Source: Sipunculus nudus
Lineage: Eukaryota > Annelida > Sipuncula > Golfingiida > Sipunculidae
NCBI GenBank assembly: GCA_026874595.1
Contig: CM049306.1
Span: 60,020,019-60,084,018, forward strand
DNA length: 64,000 nucleotides
Direction of reading: 5' to 3'
Both the position numbers and the translations under genes were made by a program. The notes under the pieces were generated by a model. The model was not told the DNA's origin. It did no database searches and worked only from the letters and a program-made list of their open reading frames with translations. Positions 47,137 through 58,678 of this stretch are shown in pieces (position 1 is the first letter of the stretch; every line of letters begins with the position of its first letter).

Positions 47137-48165
47137 ATGGAGAACCCCTCTTATTGTTCCACTTGTGGTTCCATAATCCCTGCCTGGGACTCCCACCCTT
47201 CTTGTCACTTGTGCCGTTCTAAGAACAACACTTGCCGTGGACCGGCCGACCCTTGTTTTTATTGTCAAACTTGGTCCTCGGATAAGTGGGCCATGTTCAA
47301 TGCTTGGTCCCACTCCCCAGTTCTTGGGGTTTCTCCTTCCACAGTTCCTCTGTCAGGTGCCCCTACAAGTCCAGGGGGGGGGGGGGGGTATCCTACCTTA
47401 GGTGACTGCAATCTGTTCCTCCGTGTAGAGTAACTACTCCTTTTGTTTCTACTACAAAATCATTATTATCTATTTCATGTAAACAGAAGACTTCGCCTGT
47501 GCCCTCAACTGATCAGTCGAGACCGTCTTCCGCTTATGATATCTTAAGCAAACTGTCCAAGTTTTGTTCTTCCTTAATGTCAGATCTAGACGATTCGTCT
47601 AGATCCTTTTCCCATGTTCCGGTGGTCTCCCCGGCTCCCCTGGTTCTCTCTCCTATGCCGTTGTCCTCCCTCCGTCACCACGTCAGCTTAATTCCCAGAC
47701 TCCTGCTGTTCCTATTGTTGTTCTCCACCTGGATGAGGTACGTATTCCTGGCTCTGTTTCCCGCCCTCCATCTGCTTCCTTTCGGCTTTCCCTGCTGTCC
47801 CTGTTCCCAGCCGCCTGTCCCTTTCTTTCTTCCAGCCTCCTCCGGTTGCAGTTCCTCAGGTGGTTCCTGCCTCTGGACGGCCGTCCCCTTCTTTATTACA
47901 GCCTTCTCCTGTGCCTGTTGATCAGGTTTCTTTGGCTCCAGATTCACGGGGTTCTCCGGCCTCTTCAGCTTCTGTTTCAGCTATGTCCACCCCGCTGGTC
48001 TGTATGGAGTTTTCGGAAAGAATGGTGGCACTGTTGCAGGAACATCATGCAGTGGTCACCGGCTCCATTTCCACATCTACTGGTGCATCAGTCCCTCCAG
48101 GTCTTGGTCCACTGGCACCCTTTGGACCCCTCGTGACTACCCGACGTACTGTTTTGACCGTTTAA
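47137..48165 (+). pseudogene. DIRS gag-like region (frameshifted)
   Basis: The first frame opens MENPSYCSTCG and carries paired Cys motifs (YCSTCG, CHLC, CFYC) like other DIRS gag starts. It breaks near a G-tract at 47378-47388. Later pieces at 47499-47920 and 47860-48165 are in other frames and are Ser/Pro-rich. Its product would be the particle protein; it is not intact. Confidence 0.7.
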
Positions 48166-48804
48166 TTCCTTCACCAGCCCTGCGGGCTGTGCCTTCCTCT
48201 CCTATGTGCCTTGAATCCTGCGTAGACCAACCCTTTGCGGATGGCAAATCCCTCTATTCTCCGTCAGCTCACGTGTCTCATCACAAACTTGCTGATATGG
48301 AAGGGTTGGGCCGTCAGGCGGAAAGGATTATAAATGAAGATTATAAAGGTGGTCACCAGTCTCCTCACCTTATCTCCAGATGCTGCTAATCAAAACGATA
48401 TATGTCAGGCCTCTGCACATTATTTGGCGCTTAGTTGAGCATTGTATTCTCCTTCACCCTTCTGCCTGTTTAAAATCTTTACCATCTCTCAAACCTGAAC
48501 TAACACAGGCTGAGTTGTCCGAACTGAATACTCAACCCTTTACTGGATCCCTGCCTTTTTGGTGGTCATCTGCGGCCGCTATTCGAGTGTGCATTAGAAC
48601 TTCTGATTGGCAGGGCTGACTCCGTTCGGCGCCACCTGCCTCTCGACAGTCCCTCCATATTCCTCGGAATCGCCCACCCCCTTCCGCCCAATCTGTTCCT
48701 CGTGAGGCGCCTGCTCCTGCTTCCCAGGCGTCCTCCTGTTCAAGCCGTTCCCAATCTTTTCGAGGCAAAACCACTAAATGAGGTCATCCCATAAAATGAC
48801 TCTT
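48166..48804 (+). pseudogene. DIRS gag 3' region / spacer
   Basis: Fragmented frames (LADMEGLGRQAERIINEDY at 48285 is the longest recognisable piece). Assigned to gag by position only. Confidence 0.45.
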
Positions 48805-49475
48805 TAGTTCCGGTTGGTGCTTGCCTAAACGCTCATTTTCCTGCTTGGGCAGATATCACATCGCACCGTTTAATTCTAAGCATGGTTTGTACGCACTCCA
48901 CCTCTCACGCTGCACCCGTTTTTCACTCCGCCTCCTCCGGATTCAATCAAACGGCTCCCTTTAGAAGAAGCCATCCAGTCGATGTTAGAAAAATGGGCTA
49001 TTCTCGACGTTCCCCCTTCAAATCCAGGGTTTTACTCTCATCTCTTTTTGGTTCCAAAACCACACTGAAAGTGGCATCCCATAATAGATCTCAAGCAGCT
49101 AAATTCGTTCATTACCCAGCCTCCTTTTTTCGGAAGTTCAGTATTCATGCGGTCCTCCGCATTATCCACTGGCTGGATTGGGCGTTCAAAAATCGACCTC
49201 ACGGATGCATAATTTCATGTGCCAATCCATCCGTCGTCACAACTGTTTCTTTTATTCGCCTACGAGAACCCCATTTTTCAATTCCGTGCTCTTCCATTTG
49301 GAATCAATGTGGCCCCATGGATTTTTACAATGATAGTCCACACAGTCACGACTCACCTCCTCTCGCGGGGCATCTCGGTTCTCCCATATCTCGACGATTG
49401 GCTTGTCCATGCTGCTGATCGCTCTCTCTTACTACACCACAGGACCCAGGTTCCCTCTTTGTGACAGAACCTTGG
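48805..49475 (+). pseudogene. DIRS reverse transcriptase (interrupted)
   Basis: Opens with VPVGACLNAHFPAW, a conserved DIRS pre-RT motif. Then LEEAIQSMLEKWAI, FLVPKPH and IIDLKQLN lead to the palm, and LPYLDDWL at about 49380 is the catalytic box. Breaks seen: TGA at 49066-49068, a frame change near 49185 and TAA at 49210-49212. Confidence 0.9.
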
Positions 49476-49699
49476 GTTTCTTGTCAATGTAGCTTCTCTG
49501 CACGGTGTTCTCAATTGGGTGGCTACTTTCATTCCTTTCGGTCTTCTCTATCTCTGTCCTGTTCAGTCCCTCTTTCGAGATTGGGGCCTTCTCAGCGTGC
49601 GTCAGTTCAACCTGCAGTCCTTCCGTTTTACCTCAGCTGGAAGATTCTTTGTCCCCTGCTTGATCTTCCATTACTCTTTCAGGGCATACCTTTCTCTCA

Positions 49700-50070
49700 G
49701 GAGATCAATTGCATGATCTTCACGGACGCATCTCTCCTCGGTTGGGGTGCCCATATGGCAGATCTCAGGGCCTCAGGTGTTTGGTCCCCCTCAGAATGGC
49801 TACTTCACATCAATGTGCTAGAACTCTGCGCAGTCCGTCATGCGAAGGCCCATTGGTCCCGCCACTTGCTAGGCCATCATATCCTCATCATGACAGACAA
49901 CACAACAGTAGTGGCGTATATCAACAAGCTGGGTGGTACTCGGTCTCCCTCACTTCTTTGGGAGACCTACCTTTTGTTTGATCGTTGTATGACTTTTAGG
50001 GCCTTGCTCCGTGTGTGTCATCTTCCGGGTGTCTCGAACAGTCTTGCCGACACCCCCTCCCATTATCCCG
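49700..50070 (+). pseudogene. DIRS RNase H domain
   Basis: Contains CMIFTDASLLGWGAHM (first catalytic Asp), LHINVLELCAVRHA (Glu) and ILIMTDNTTVVAYIN (second Asp), then LLRVCHLPGVSNSLAD. Spacing and motifs match the RNase H of DIRS elements. The frame is open from 49461 to 50597 but disconnected from the RT by the upstream breaks. Confidence 0.9.
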
Positions 50071-50545
50071 TCTCTCCACCTCCGACAGTTATACTTCCCC
50101 TCACTGTCCTTCTGTGTCTTTTCTCTCGCCTTGGGTGCCTGGAAATCAATCTGTTTGATTTACCGTCCCCTCCAGCCCTCGTTCCTTCTGTGACACGGCT
50201 ACGTCACCCTCGCGACCAACTCCCAGACACCCCGGCGTCGGTCTGGTCACACAGGATTCTTTACGGGTTTCCAGTGCACAGTCTCATCCGACGGATCCTC
50301 CTACTCCTGTCCCGTACTGTTCAGACTAATCTCCTCCTCATCCTTCCGTTTCAACCAACCGCTCCCTGGTTTCCCCTGTGGAGCTCATTTCTGTCCCGGC
50401 TGCTGCTTCTTCTGCTGCTCCTGATCAATCTCCCGTTGTTCCCCCAATCATGTCGTCAGTTTCGGTCGTACCCTCTATGTGCATACGTACTATCATCAGA
50501 CACCTCTAAGATCAAGGCCTTTCAAGCCCAGCTGCTCTCCTTGCC

Positions 50546-51597
50546 TTGGCTTCATGTCAAAGTTCTTCGGACCGCATCTATGACTCCTGGTGGCTAATCT
50601 TCTCCCGATGGGCGGATGACCATGGTATCTCTCCTTTAGATCAGTCGATTTTGGCGGTTTTGGATTTCTTCATTTATTTACTTCAGATCAAACACTTATC
50701 CTATCCGTCTCTCTGTGGTTATCATGCCGCCCTTTTGTTGGTCCTCTGTCAGCTTGGTCACAATAGTGTCCTACACCATCCGCTGGTGACAGATTTTCTC
50801 AAAGGGATGCATGCACGCTCCTCTCATCCTCCCTACATATCTCCTTCCTGGCACCTTGGTGTTGTTTTATTACATCTCCGGGACCCCCTTATGAGCCTCT
50901 TTGTTCAGCTCATCTTCTCCATTTGTCTCGGAAAATGGTTTTCCTCCTTGCTCTTGCATCTGTCGGTCACCGCTCTGAGCTTCATGCCTTAGTGGCCGAT
51001 CCGAAATGCACTCAAATTGCGGCCATCGGTTCTTCAGCCACTTTACATTTTCCTCCTGACTTCTATAAGAAGAACCAAAATTTTGATGATCCTTCGGTGC
51101 CTTGGCATGTGCCAGCACTTCCTAAAGGCCAGTACTGGTTTGGGGCCACTAATTGCCCGGTATGTGCGTTATGTTATTATCTTAAAGCTACCAGTTCTAT
51201 TCTGGGGGGCACAAGAAGTTGTTTATTTAATAAAAAATCACTACTTCTCAAAAAGAAATTAGCCCTATCACCATCAGTGCATGTCTCAAAGCTACCATCG
51301 TGTCTGCGTAAGAATCTGCATCACCTTCAAGTCACAGCTCATGAAGTCCGGGCAATCTCTACCTCCTTCGCCTATTTATCTGGGATTTCACCCAACCAAC
51401 TTGTTAAGAAGGGTTTTTGGAAATCTCCATCCACCTTTACACAGTTTTATCTGCGAGATGTCAAACTGCAAGACTGGGGCCTTTACGCCTTGGGACCTGT
51501 TGTCTATGTGGGTGAAGTCATCGCCTTCTCCAGGTCGTCTACCCAGTCCTCTTCAGTTCCTGTGACTATATCTCCCCCACCATCTTTGCTCCAGTGA
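50546..51597 (+). pseudogene. DIRS tyrosine recombinase
   Basis: The recombinase N-terminal helices (LDFFIYLLQIKHLSYPSLCG, HHPLVTDFLKGMHA) are in the first frame, with a frame change near 50900. The catalytic part follows: ALASVGHRSELHAL (first Arg), VTAHEVRAISTSFAYLSG (H-x-x-R) and FTQFYLRDV (candidate Tyr). This enzyme would integrate the circular intermediate without target duplication. The catalytic residues appear present in the second frame (50923-51597). Confidence 0.9.
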
Positions 51598-51667
51598 TAG
51601 TTCTTCTTGTTCCCGCTGATTGTAGGTTGGTATCGCCTCCCCAAGGTTTATCTGCATTATTCTTATA

Positions 51668-51770
51668 AATACAGAAACAGCTCACAATTATGTTTACGTA
51701 ATAAAACCCCCCATTCCCTCCCTGTGAATGATGGTTTTGTTAGTAAACTGTTGTGAGCTTTTCTGTATTA
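51668..51770. repeat. DIRS internal complementary region
   Basis: AATACAGAAACAGCTCACAA at 51668 is the reverse complement of the left outer end (46840-46882). TTTTGTTAGTAAACTGTTGT at 51734 is the reverse complement of the right outer end (51955-52010). The two lie side by side, giving the template for joining the ends of a circle. Confidence 0.92.
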
Positions 51771-51809
51771 CAAACATCTCTCCCTCCCAGTTCTCGTCGT
51801 ACACCATCG

Positions 51810-51963
51810 AAAAAGTGATTACAGGAAACAGAAGTGTGACCTAGATACATGGGAGTGAGGGGGGAAGGGCAATAATGGGACCAATAAGGGAAAATTTTTG
51901 GTTGGCTTACTCTGGCGTATAAACTTTAACATAGACAATTCTCATTAATACAGAAAAGCTCAC
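51810..51963 (-). repeat. DIRS right inverted terminal repeat
   Basis: The reverse complement of the left repeat with a few differences (for example GTGATTACAGG versus GTGATCACAGG reversed). Followed by the right outer end to about 52015. Confidence 0.92.
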
Positions 51964-52351
51964 AACAGTTTACTAACAAAACCACCATTCACAGGGAGGA
52001 AATGGGTGGGGTTTTAAATGAATTTTGGCTTGTCATTAACTGATTTGATATGTTTGTTTATCATTAGCCCACAAAAGGAAAGGCATTATACTCTCAATAT
52101 GTAATATATAGCTCCACCCTTCCATCTGTGAAAGTTCATGTGTGATTTCCTTTGACAAACTCTGAACAGTAAAAGCATGAAGTCCAATTGGCACCAATTA
52201 GTGTGATGGTGGCTGTTTATCTTAGTATGTGTATGGCCCAAGGTAACATTTACTAAAGATGAGGGGTGTTTTGTTAATGGTGAAGTTTAGGTGATCTACC
52301 AGCCAGACATTTTCATACCATACAAAACTAATGGTTTTCATTCTGTTTCAG

Positions 52352-52532
52352 ATATATGAGTTGATAATTCACTATCTTGACCACAGTGACCACAATGTGA
52401 TCACAGCTGCACTGGAGACATTACAACAATTGCTCAAACACACTCCTAAACCTTTACTACATGCACTACTGACCCCTGGTGGTATCCGGAAGACCAGCAT
52501 CCATGACCAAGAACCATTTGATTTGAACCGAA
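52352..52532 (+). CDS. HTT: HTT coding exon 8 (residues 298-358)
   Basis: 181 nt, acceptor TTCTGTTTCAG, donor CCGAA|GTAAGA. It encodes IYELIIHYLDHSDHNVITAA then LETLQQLLKHTPKPLLHALL and TPGGIRKTS. Confidence 0.97.
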
Positions 52533-53784
52533 GTAAGATATTGTATTATTCTCAGAAGGAATTATTGCAAACAAAATTTATTTACAATGAATGCTCTTGT
52601 TTATCATACTTTGTTCATTTCATAGTCAGTCCCACCAAGGGGTGCTTATCCATTTATTATATGACTGTCTGTGATGGGAGGTAATATGGTATACCCACGG
52701 TCTGTCCATCAATCTGTCTGTCTGTTTACTTTTAGTGTCTCTGTGATAACTTGCCAGGGATTTGATGAATTTTCACATAACTCGGCATAACTTCTTGCCA
52801 ATACATCATCTCGCTTAAGTTTGATTTTAGGCATGATCAATGCATAATTATTGAGCTCTTGTTAAGCTTTTTATTTGCAAAGTCATTAGATTTTGAAATA
52901 GCATATGTCAGTGACTGAACCAAGTACCCCAGCTATAATTTAAAAGGAAAACACTATTCCTTGTGAAGAATTTAGTTGAAACAATATATTTAATATTTTT
53001 GGCACTATTTAGTCAACCAGATAGGACATTTATAAAAATCCTATATTATTAGAACCCTAAACAGTATTCTAATTAATTTTAATATAGGAGGCTGGTTCCT
53101 TCAAGATTATTTAAATTCTTTATTTATTACCTGAGTATAGCATTTTGATTGTTCATTTCATGTCAAGCTAACTACTAGCTTTAAATGGAAATAATCACAT
53201 AAAAAATCAACTCATTTAACAAATGCTTATGGTCTTGATCATGGTCTTGAGATTTGTTTTAAAACCAGTTTGTGTGATATGGCTGCTTTTGAATGCTTGA
53301 AGTCCTCAGATCAGGTCATGTGAGAGAAACATATCCTGAAGATTGTTTAGTATCAACTTCATAAATATTTTATTCCTTATTCAATTTGTGTCAGTATTGA
53401 CAAAATCTTTGTTGGACACCAGGTTGTAGTAGAATCATTAAAAAAAAAATATGTCATCAACAATAGTATTTTATTATGGTCGAACACTAACATGTTCTAT
53501 AAGATCTGTATATGAGATGATATTATTACTCACATACATTAACTTGTTTTATCTAAGATTTCAAATGGAAACTTTTCATTTTTATGACTTAACAGTTTTA
53601 CCTACTAATATTTAACTCAAAAATGATATTGAAAATATTTTATTTTGCTCACAGTTCCAGCCACTAACCAGTTTTACCTGTTGGTATTTATTGTTTAATT
53701 TCTTTCTTTATTTACTTACCAAGGTGTGCACACCCTTTGCATGTGTTTGCTTACCTCCTTAGTGTTTTGATGTGTTAACACTAG
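52533..53784. other. HTT intron 8
   Basis: AT-rich, 1.25 kb. No repeat family or gene recognised apart from A- and T-tracts. Confidence 0.5.
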
Positions 53785-54504
53785 GTCGCACCACTAGGCT
53801 CCCATCAGTAACCGATGATCCTGAGGATGATCTCACTTCAGAAACCAGCAGCGAGAGGCCGGGGTCAGCTGACTTCCAGGTCAAGGCCATGCTGGGTCAA
53901 GGTGACATGAGTACAGCTGAATCTACACCAGAAGTCCAGTCACCATCAGTAGAATCAGTGGATCTCCCTGGTGACCTGGCACCAATCATCAGGGAAACAG
54001 ATGAGGACGGCTACCTCACCGTGACAACAGATGGAGAATATTCAAATGTGGAGATTGGTAGTGTTGGTGATGATAGTAGTATACAAGGTAGTACAGCTGA
54101 TGACAGTATAGCAGAGGTGCACCGAGTGAGCCCTAGGAGAAGGCCATATCTCAGAAAAGGCGTGAGTCAGGACCATATGAACCAAAGCGTAGATGCAGAA
54201 GATAATTTGATAGCAGTAGAGATAGATATTAGTGAAGCTATCCAGCCGACAGCGTGCAATCAGCCGCATTCTGTGCTGAGGGATGGTTTCATTGGCAGCA
54301 TCACAGATGATGACATTCCACTGACCCACTGTGTTCGGTTACTGTGTAGCCACTTCCTGCTTACAGGGTATAAACATGGCCTGGTTCCTGACCGTGTTGT
54401 GAGGGTAAGCGTGAAAGCGCTCGCCCTCGGCTGTGTGGCATGTGCAATATCACTACATCCAAAGGCATTCCTGTACCTGCTGCACAAACACAGCTCGGCT
54501 CCAG
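53785..54504 (+). CDS. HTT: HTT coding exon 9 (residues 358-598): disordered acidic loop and HEAT resumption
   Basis: 720 nt, acceptor GTTAACACTAG, donor CTCCAG|GTGAGA. The first two thirds are Ser/Asp/Glu-rich and probably disordered (DDPEDDLTSETSSERPGS, then ESVDLPGDLAP). This corresponds to the human loop that carries the caspase sites, but is shorter, and several vertebrate exons are represented here by one. The end returns to conserved sequence: GSITDDDIPLTHCVRLL, LLTGYKHGLVPDR and VRVSVKALALGCV. Confidence 0.95.
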
Positions 54505-54529
54505 GTGAGATACAAACAACTTTCTTTTG

Positions 54530-54725
54530 ATCTACACAAGCTTTTATTGATGTACACATGCTTATGTAGAATCAATTAGGTACATTTATCATGCTTATGT
54601 ACAATCAGTCAGGTACATTTATCATGAGTATTTATAATCAGTTAGGTACATTTATCAGCCTCTTTTATTGATGTACACATGTTTATGTACAATTAGTTAG
54701 GTACATTTATCACCATCTATCATGA
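54530..54725. repeat. Short tandem repeat after the exon 9 donor
   Basis: Four imperfect units of about 40-60 bp built on ATGTACAATCAGTTAGGTAC followed by ATTTATCA; another related stretch lies at 55150-55200. Confidence 0.75.
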
Positions 54726-55489
54726 TAACTAGTGGTAGGAATGGGATGTAAAATCATATTTGATGATTGATAGATAAAAAATGACCAATGATCAATTATT
54801 AACCAATTATTTTATGTACTTTACTACTGAGAAATCTGCTGTATCAAATTATAAGTGACGGAGTAAATTCATTCTAACTTGTACATCATGCTGAAAGGTT
54901 AAGGTCATGGTTGGGTTATTGATACGCCTTCACTGCACAAGGATAAACCTTAATGCTGTTTGCTCTTTTGTGCCCCGTCCGTCTCATAACTCTGACTGAA
55001 TTTGAAGATTTTATCAGGATAATCTGATGTCTTTGGATGTGCATACATCATCATTTGTGATCAGTTATGGAGAAATGTAATTGATTTAATCAATAATGAA
55101 AGAAAATGTCCAATCTTGTACATAACCAATTAATTGGCACAGCACTAGTATGCATGCTTATGTATACAATCAGTTAGATACATTTATCAGGATTTATCAT
55201 GTTTACATGCACTCAAAGATCAAATTTAAGTACATAATTACAAAAATAAATTTAATAAAATTTTAAATGTTAAAACTAAAGCCTTCTCTAGTTCCATGCT
55301 TGCTCATCAAAGACACATTTTGACAGTTAAAATTAATGATAAATTGAAAAGTAAAAAAAATAGGGCTGTTGAAACAAAATCCTAACAAAGAAATACCAAG
55401 CACAGAACTTGAAATGTGTATGTTTGTTTTATCTAAAGTGTAAAGGTTTACACACTATTTTGCTTTATGTCCCTTTCTCTGTGTACCAG
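54726..55489. other. HTT intron 9, remaining part
   Basis: AT-rich unique sequence; no further feature recognised. Confidence 0.5.
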
Positions 55490-55648
55490 GAGCTTTACAA
55501 GACGTGAAAGATGTTCTGTTGTATACAAGTCACTCAGACCCCCAGCTCAAGGGTAATGCTGCCATCTTGATGGGTAACCTCATCCACGCAGCACTGACAG
55601 AGTCTCATTGCCGGTTTGACCTTTGGGCAGCCTCCAACTCACACTCAG
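55490..55648 (+). CDS. HTT: HTT coding exon 10 (residues 598-651)
   Basis: 159 nt, acceptor GTGTACCAG, donor CTCAG|GTCAGA. It encodes GALQDVKDVLLYTSHSDPQL then KGNAAILMGNLIHAAL and CRFDLW. Confidence 0.95.
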
Positions 55649-56199
55649 GTCAGATCTGTATTCATAGTCATAAAAGTGTGTGATTTTTCAGACAGGTATA
55701 TCTGAATAATGCTTTAATGTTGAAACAATACATGGTAAGTTCATACAAATGACATTATTTATTACAGTAGCATAAAGATAACAAATATCAGCAGATTGAG
55801 CCCAAGCTACTTAAAGCTTACAAAGCTCGCTCCTGATTTCCACCATAGTTATTTCTGATAGCACTGAGGAGCTATTGTAACATATCAATAACATGGGAAT
55901 AAAGATAGCGCTGAGCAGTATAATGACAATGTTTTATGTTATATAACTGTTTGGTGTTATTTAACAAAGGGAGAAGGAAATTCTTCTTTAATTTTATTGT
56001 TAATTAAAGTTGTGCAAATATTAAAAAAATGATAGCCCAAAACAAATCCTCTAATTTAGTATAACTGATAAGAGCTTGTGTTATTGACCTGTATACACTC
56101 CCATCAGTTTGTTTGTTATAATCACATGTTAATTTGTTGGGAAACTTTTACCTTGTATATAGATGTGATATGGATGTGACACAGCTTTGGATTTTACAG
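55649..56199. other. HTT intron 10
   Basis: AT-rich unique intron; nothing recognised. Confidence 0.5.
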
Positions 56200-56396
56200 A
56201 ACCCTTAACAGCAGAACAGCTGGTGAGACAGTTGATCTCAATCCTAGAGGATGAGTCGTCAGTTGCCGTGAGACTGGCGCTTGTGGCGCTGCAGACCTGT
56301 ATGCGAGACCTGTTGAACAGCGTACACAGTGAGCTAGCCCTCCAGGTCATGATGCCACTGCTTCACCTCAAGAACAACCCATACTGGCTCGTCAAG
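56200..56396 (+). CDS. HTT: HTT coding exon 11 (residues 651-716)
   Basis: 197 nt, acceptor ATTTTACAG, donor GTCAAG|GTAAGA. It encodes EPLTAEQLVRQLISILEDES then SVAVRLALVALQTCMRDLL and LKNNPYWLVK, a HEAT repeat pair. Confidence 0.97.
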
Positions 56397-56444
56397 GTAA
56401 GATGACATTTTACTAAGACATCACTTAGGACCCACATATCCTTA

Positions 56445-56490
56445 TAGACAAATTTGGCTGAGTGACGAGATCCATAGGTCCCTTGTTTTG
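56445..56490 (+). repeat. Family A terminal fragment
   Basis: Only the 3' end remains: GGCTGAGTGACGAGATCCAT then AGGTCCCTTGTTTTG. A C-tract follows at 56499-56510. Confidence 0.65.
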
Positions 56491-56780
56491 TTTGTTGCCC
56501 CCCCCCCCCCATATCCCAAGGTTGTAAACTTTCTTTTATAATAAAATGTAATATCCATCTATATTGTCTAGATATGTATATGAATTTCTTTTACTTTTGA
56601 CCTCAAATATGATTCCCTGTTTTAAGAGGGACATCCATGTTGTGAAGCTTTCTCCAGTTATCTTTTATCTCATGGGGTTATTATACTACAGATTTATACA
56701 GATCATTCTAAATTAATGTAAAGCGTTCAATGTATTTAGAATATGTATTATCATTTTCATACTCTGGTTTTATATTTCAG

Positions 56781-56882
56781 GTTGAGCTGCTGGACTTGCT
56801 TGGACAGATAGACTTTAAATTAGTCAGTTACCTTGAGCAAACATGTCAGGATTTGAAGAAAGGAGCTCACCATTATGTAGGG
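56781..56882 (+). CDS. HTT: HTT coding exon 12 (residues 717-750)
   Basis: 102 nt, phase 0, acceptor ATATTTCAG, donor GTAGGG|GTAAGA. It encodes VELLDLLGQIDFKLVSYLEQ then KKGAHHYVG. Confidence 0.97.
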
Positions 56883-56929
56883 GTAAGACACCTTATTAAA
56901 TGAATGACCTTTGAGGATTTCACATTGTC

Positions 56930-58110
56930 ACTAAATGTATCCGCCAAAACAAAGTTTTGCGGATCCTGTGTTTATGACTGGGTTCTGCTGCCGCTGCCCC
57001 ATTCATTTCCAGAGAAATCTTAGACCACTGGACTGTTTTTTCGAAACTTGACACCATTATGGGGTCATATATGAACTTGTGCCTAAACATTTTACGTTGA
57101 CCTCTGACCTTTCCTGTCTGCTTTGCATCCATCTGTGCGTCTGTTTCCACACATTCACCCACATATCTTCAGACTTGTTTGACCAATAAGGCTGAAATTT
57201 TGCACAGGTGTAGCTCTTGGATAGCTTTATATCATTCAAAATACCTGGGCCACATGCAACCATATTTGCACAGCTTCCATCTGTTCATCTGCCTTTGGTT
57301 AAAATCACTCATATCTCTGCAGTGGTTGGCCTTATCCAACTTAAATTTTGCATGTGTATACATCTAGGATAGCTTTCTTTATTTTATGACAGGTGGCACC
57401 ACCTACATTTATTTACAGTTCAGACTTCCATGGCTAATATCTCAGGACTGGTTAGAGGTATTGGCCTGAAATTTGCATGTGTATAGATCTCGCATAGCTC
57501 TTTATCAGACACAAAACTGTGGGCGCCACCTGCAACTATTTTTTCACAGCGTCCATCTGTTCATCTGCCATGGGATAACATTACTCATTTCTGGTCAGTG
57601 GTTAGATTTTTCTGCCTTAAACTTTGCATGTGTATACATCTTGGATAGATTTCTAGATTTTCTGGCAGGTGGCCCCACCTACATTCAAGTTTAATGTAAT
57701 ATCTCAGGACTTGTTTGACATATCAGCCTGAAATTGTATATGAGTATGGATCTTACATAGCTCTACAGCTAATACAAATTTTGTGGCCAAGCTTACAACC
57801 ATTTTTGCATGGTGTCCATCCGTTCATCTGCCTCGGGTAAAATTCACTCATATCTCAGCAGTGGATTGACCCATCCACCTGAAATTTTGCATATGTATAC
57901 ATTTTGGATAACTTTCTCTTTCAAATAAGAGGTGGCTCCACCTACAGTCATGTTAAAGTAGCATACATCCTTGCTAATATGCCACATCTCACTCTATTTC
58001 CCCTGACCACTCAATCCATACCTCACTCCATCTGCCCCACTTAGCGGATACACATAATCGCTTGTCAACTACCTGTATTCCAGTATAGTCTGGTTGCTTA
58101 AGTGATGAAA
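56930..58110 (+). repeat. Family B core fragment in HTT intron 12
   Basis: Carries ~265-275-bp units with 'tgcaacca/t..tttgcacagc' at 57258, 57533 and 57796 and GGTGGC(A/C)CCACC variants at 57391, 57666 and 57935. Neither terminus is retained. Confidence 0.8.
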
Positions 58111-58577
58111 ACAGTAATTTTCATACCCCCTTAGAAAAAAGTATAGGTTAGGTCAGCGACAGAGTGGCTTACATTACAGAATTTGAGAAAGTATTCAATA
58201 TATTGCAGTACTTAAACATGTGATGCAAATATGACACAGAAAATATATTTATTACCATGTATGATGTAAAGTTGTAACTAAGTTGTATGAGTGAATTCAA
58301 TTTTGTTTCATTGATGAAGTTTTGCCCTAGATAAAATGTGTGAGATCATCCTCATAAATATTTATGAAAAAATAAACTGAAATAAAATCTGAAATATGTA
58401 TAGTCAGAACATACCTTAAACATAATTAAATTTGCTATTTATCCATTGCTTGTTAATTCATTACTGTATAAACTATAAACTAGTGAGGCATTCATGGAAG
58501 TTATATATAGGATAAACAGTTACATTACCCATAATGAACATACAGGTTAAAGGTCATATGTTGCTTGATCATTGCAG
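58111..58577. other. HTT intron 12, unique 3' part
   Basis: AT-rich, no feature. Confidence 0.5.
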
Positions 58578-58678
58578 CTCCTGCGGATTCAGGAGAAGAC
58601 GTTATGTGATGTCATTATTCCATTACTCTGTGATGAAGATGCTCGCGTGCGGCATGCTGCCGCTACATCTCTAGTCAA
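58578..58678 (+). CDS. HTT: HTT coding exon 13 (residues 751-784)
   Basis: 101 nt, acceptor CATTGCAG, donor GTCAA|GTAACT. It encodes LLRIQEKTLCDVIIPLLCDE then DARVRHAAATSLV, a HEAT repeat with the conserved ED-x-RVRH motif. Confidence 0.96.

Larger units (their letters stand above)
46840..52015 (+). mobile_element. DIRS-type tyrosine-recombinase retrotransposon in HTT intron 7
   Basis: A 5.2-kb element in the HTT sense direction. It has inverted terminal repeats (46862-47016 and 51810-51963), outer left and right ends that differ, and an internal complementary region (51668-51770) that is the reverse complement of the left and right outer ends joined. That is the diagnostic DIRS layout for making a circle. 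In order it carries a Cys-rich gag-like region, reverse transcriptase with YLDD, RNase H and a tyrosine recombinase. No LTR, integrase or target duplication is seen; both outer ends share GTTTT. Stops and frame changes in gag and RT show it is inactive, but the recombinase frame is largely open. No methyltransferase domain was recognised. Confidence 0.94.

Noticed and set aside
47675-47947. Minus-strand frame rich in Gln/Glu/Arg
   Set aside because: It is antisense to the DIRS gag-like region; composition reflects the Ser/Pro-rich sense strand.
54042-54559. Minus-strand open frames opposite HTT exon 9
   Set aside because: Shadows of the conserved exon on the plus strand, which has the homology and the splice sites.
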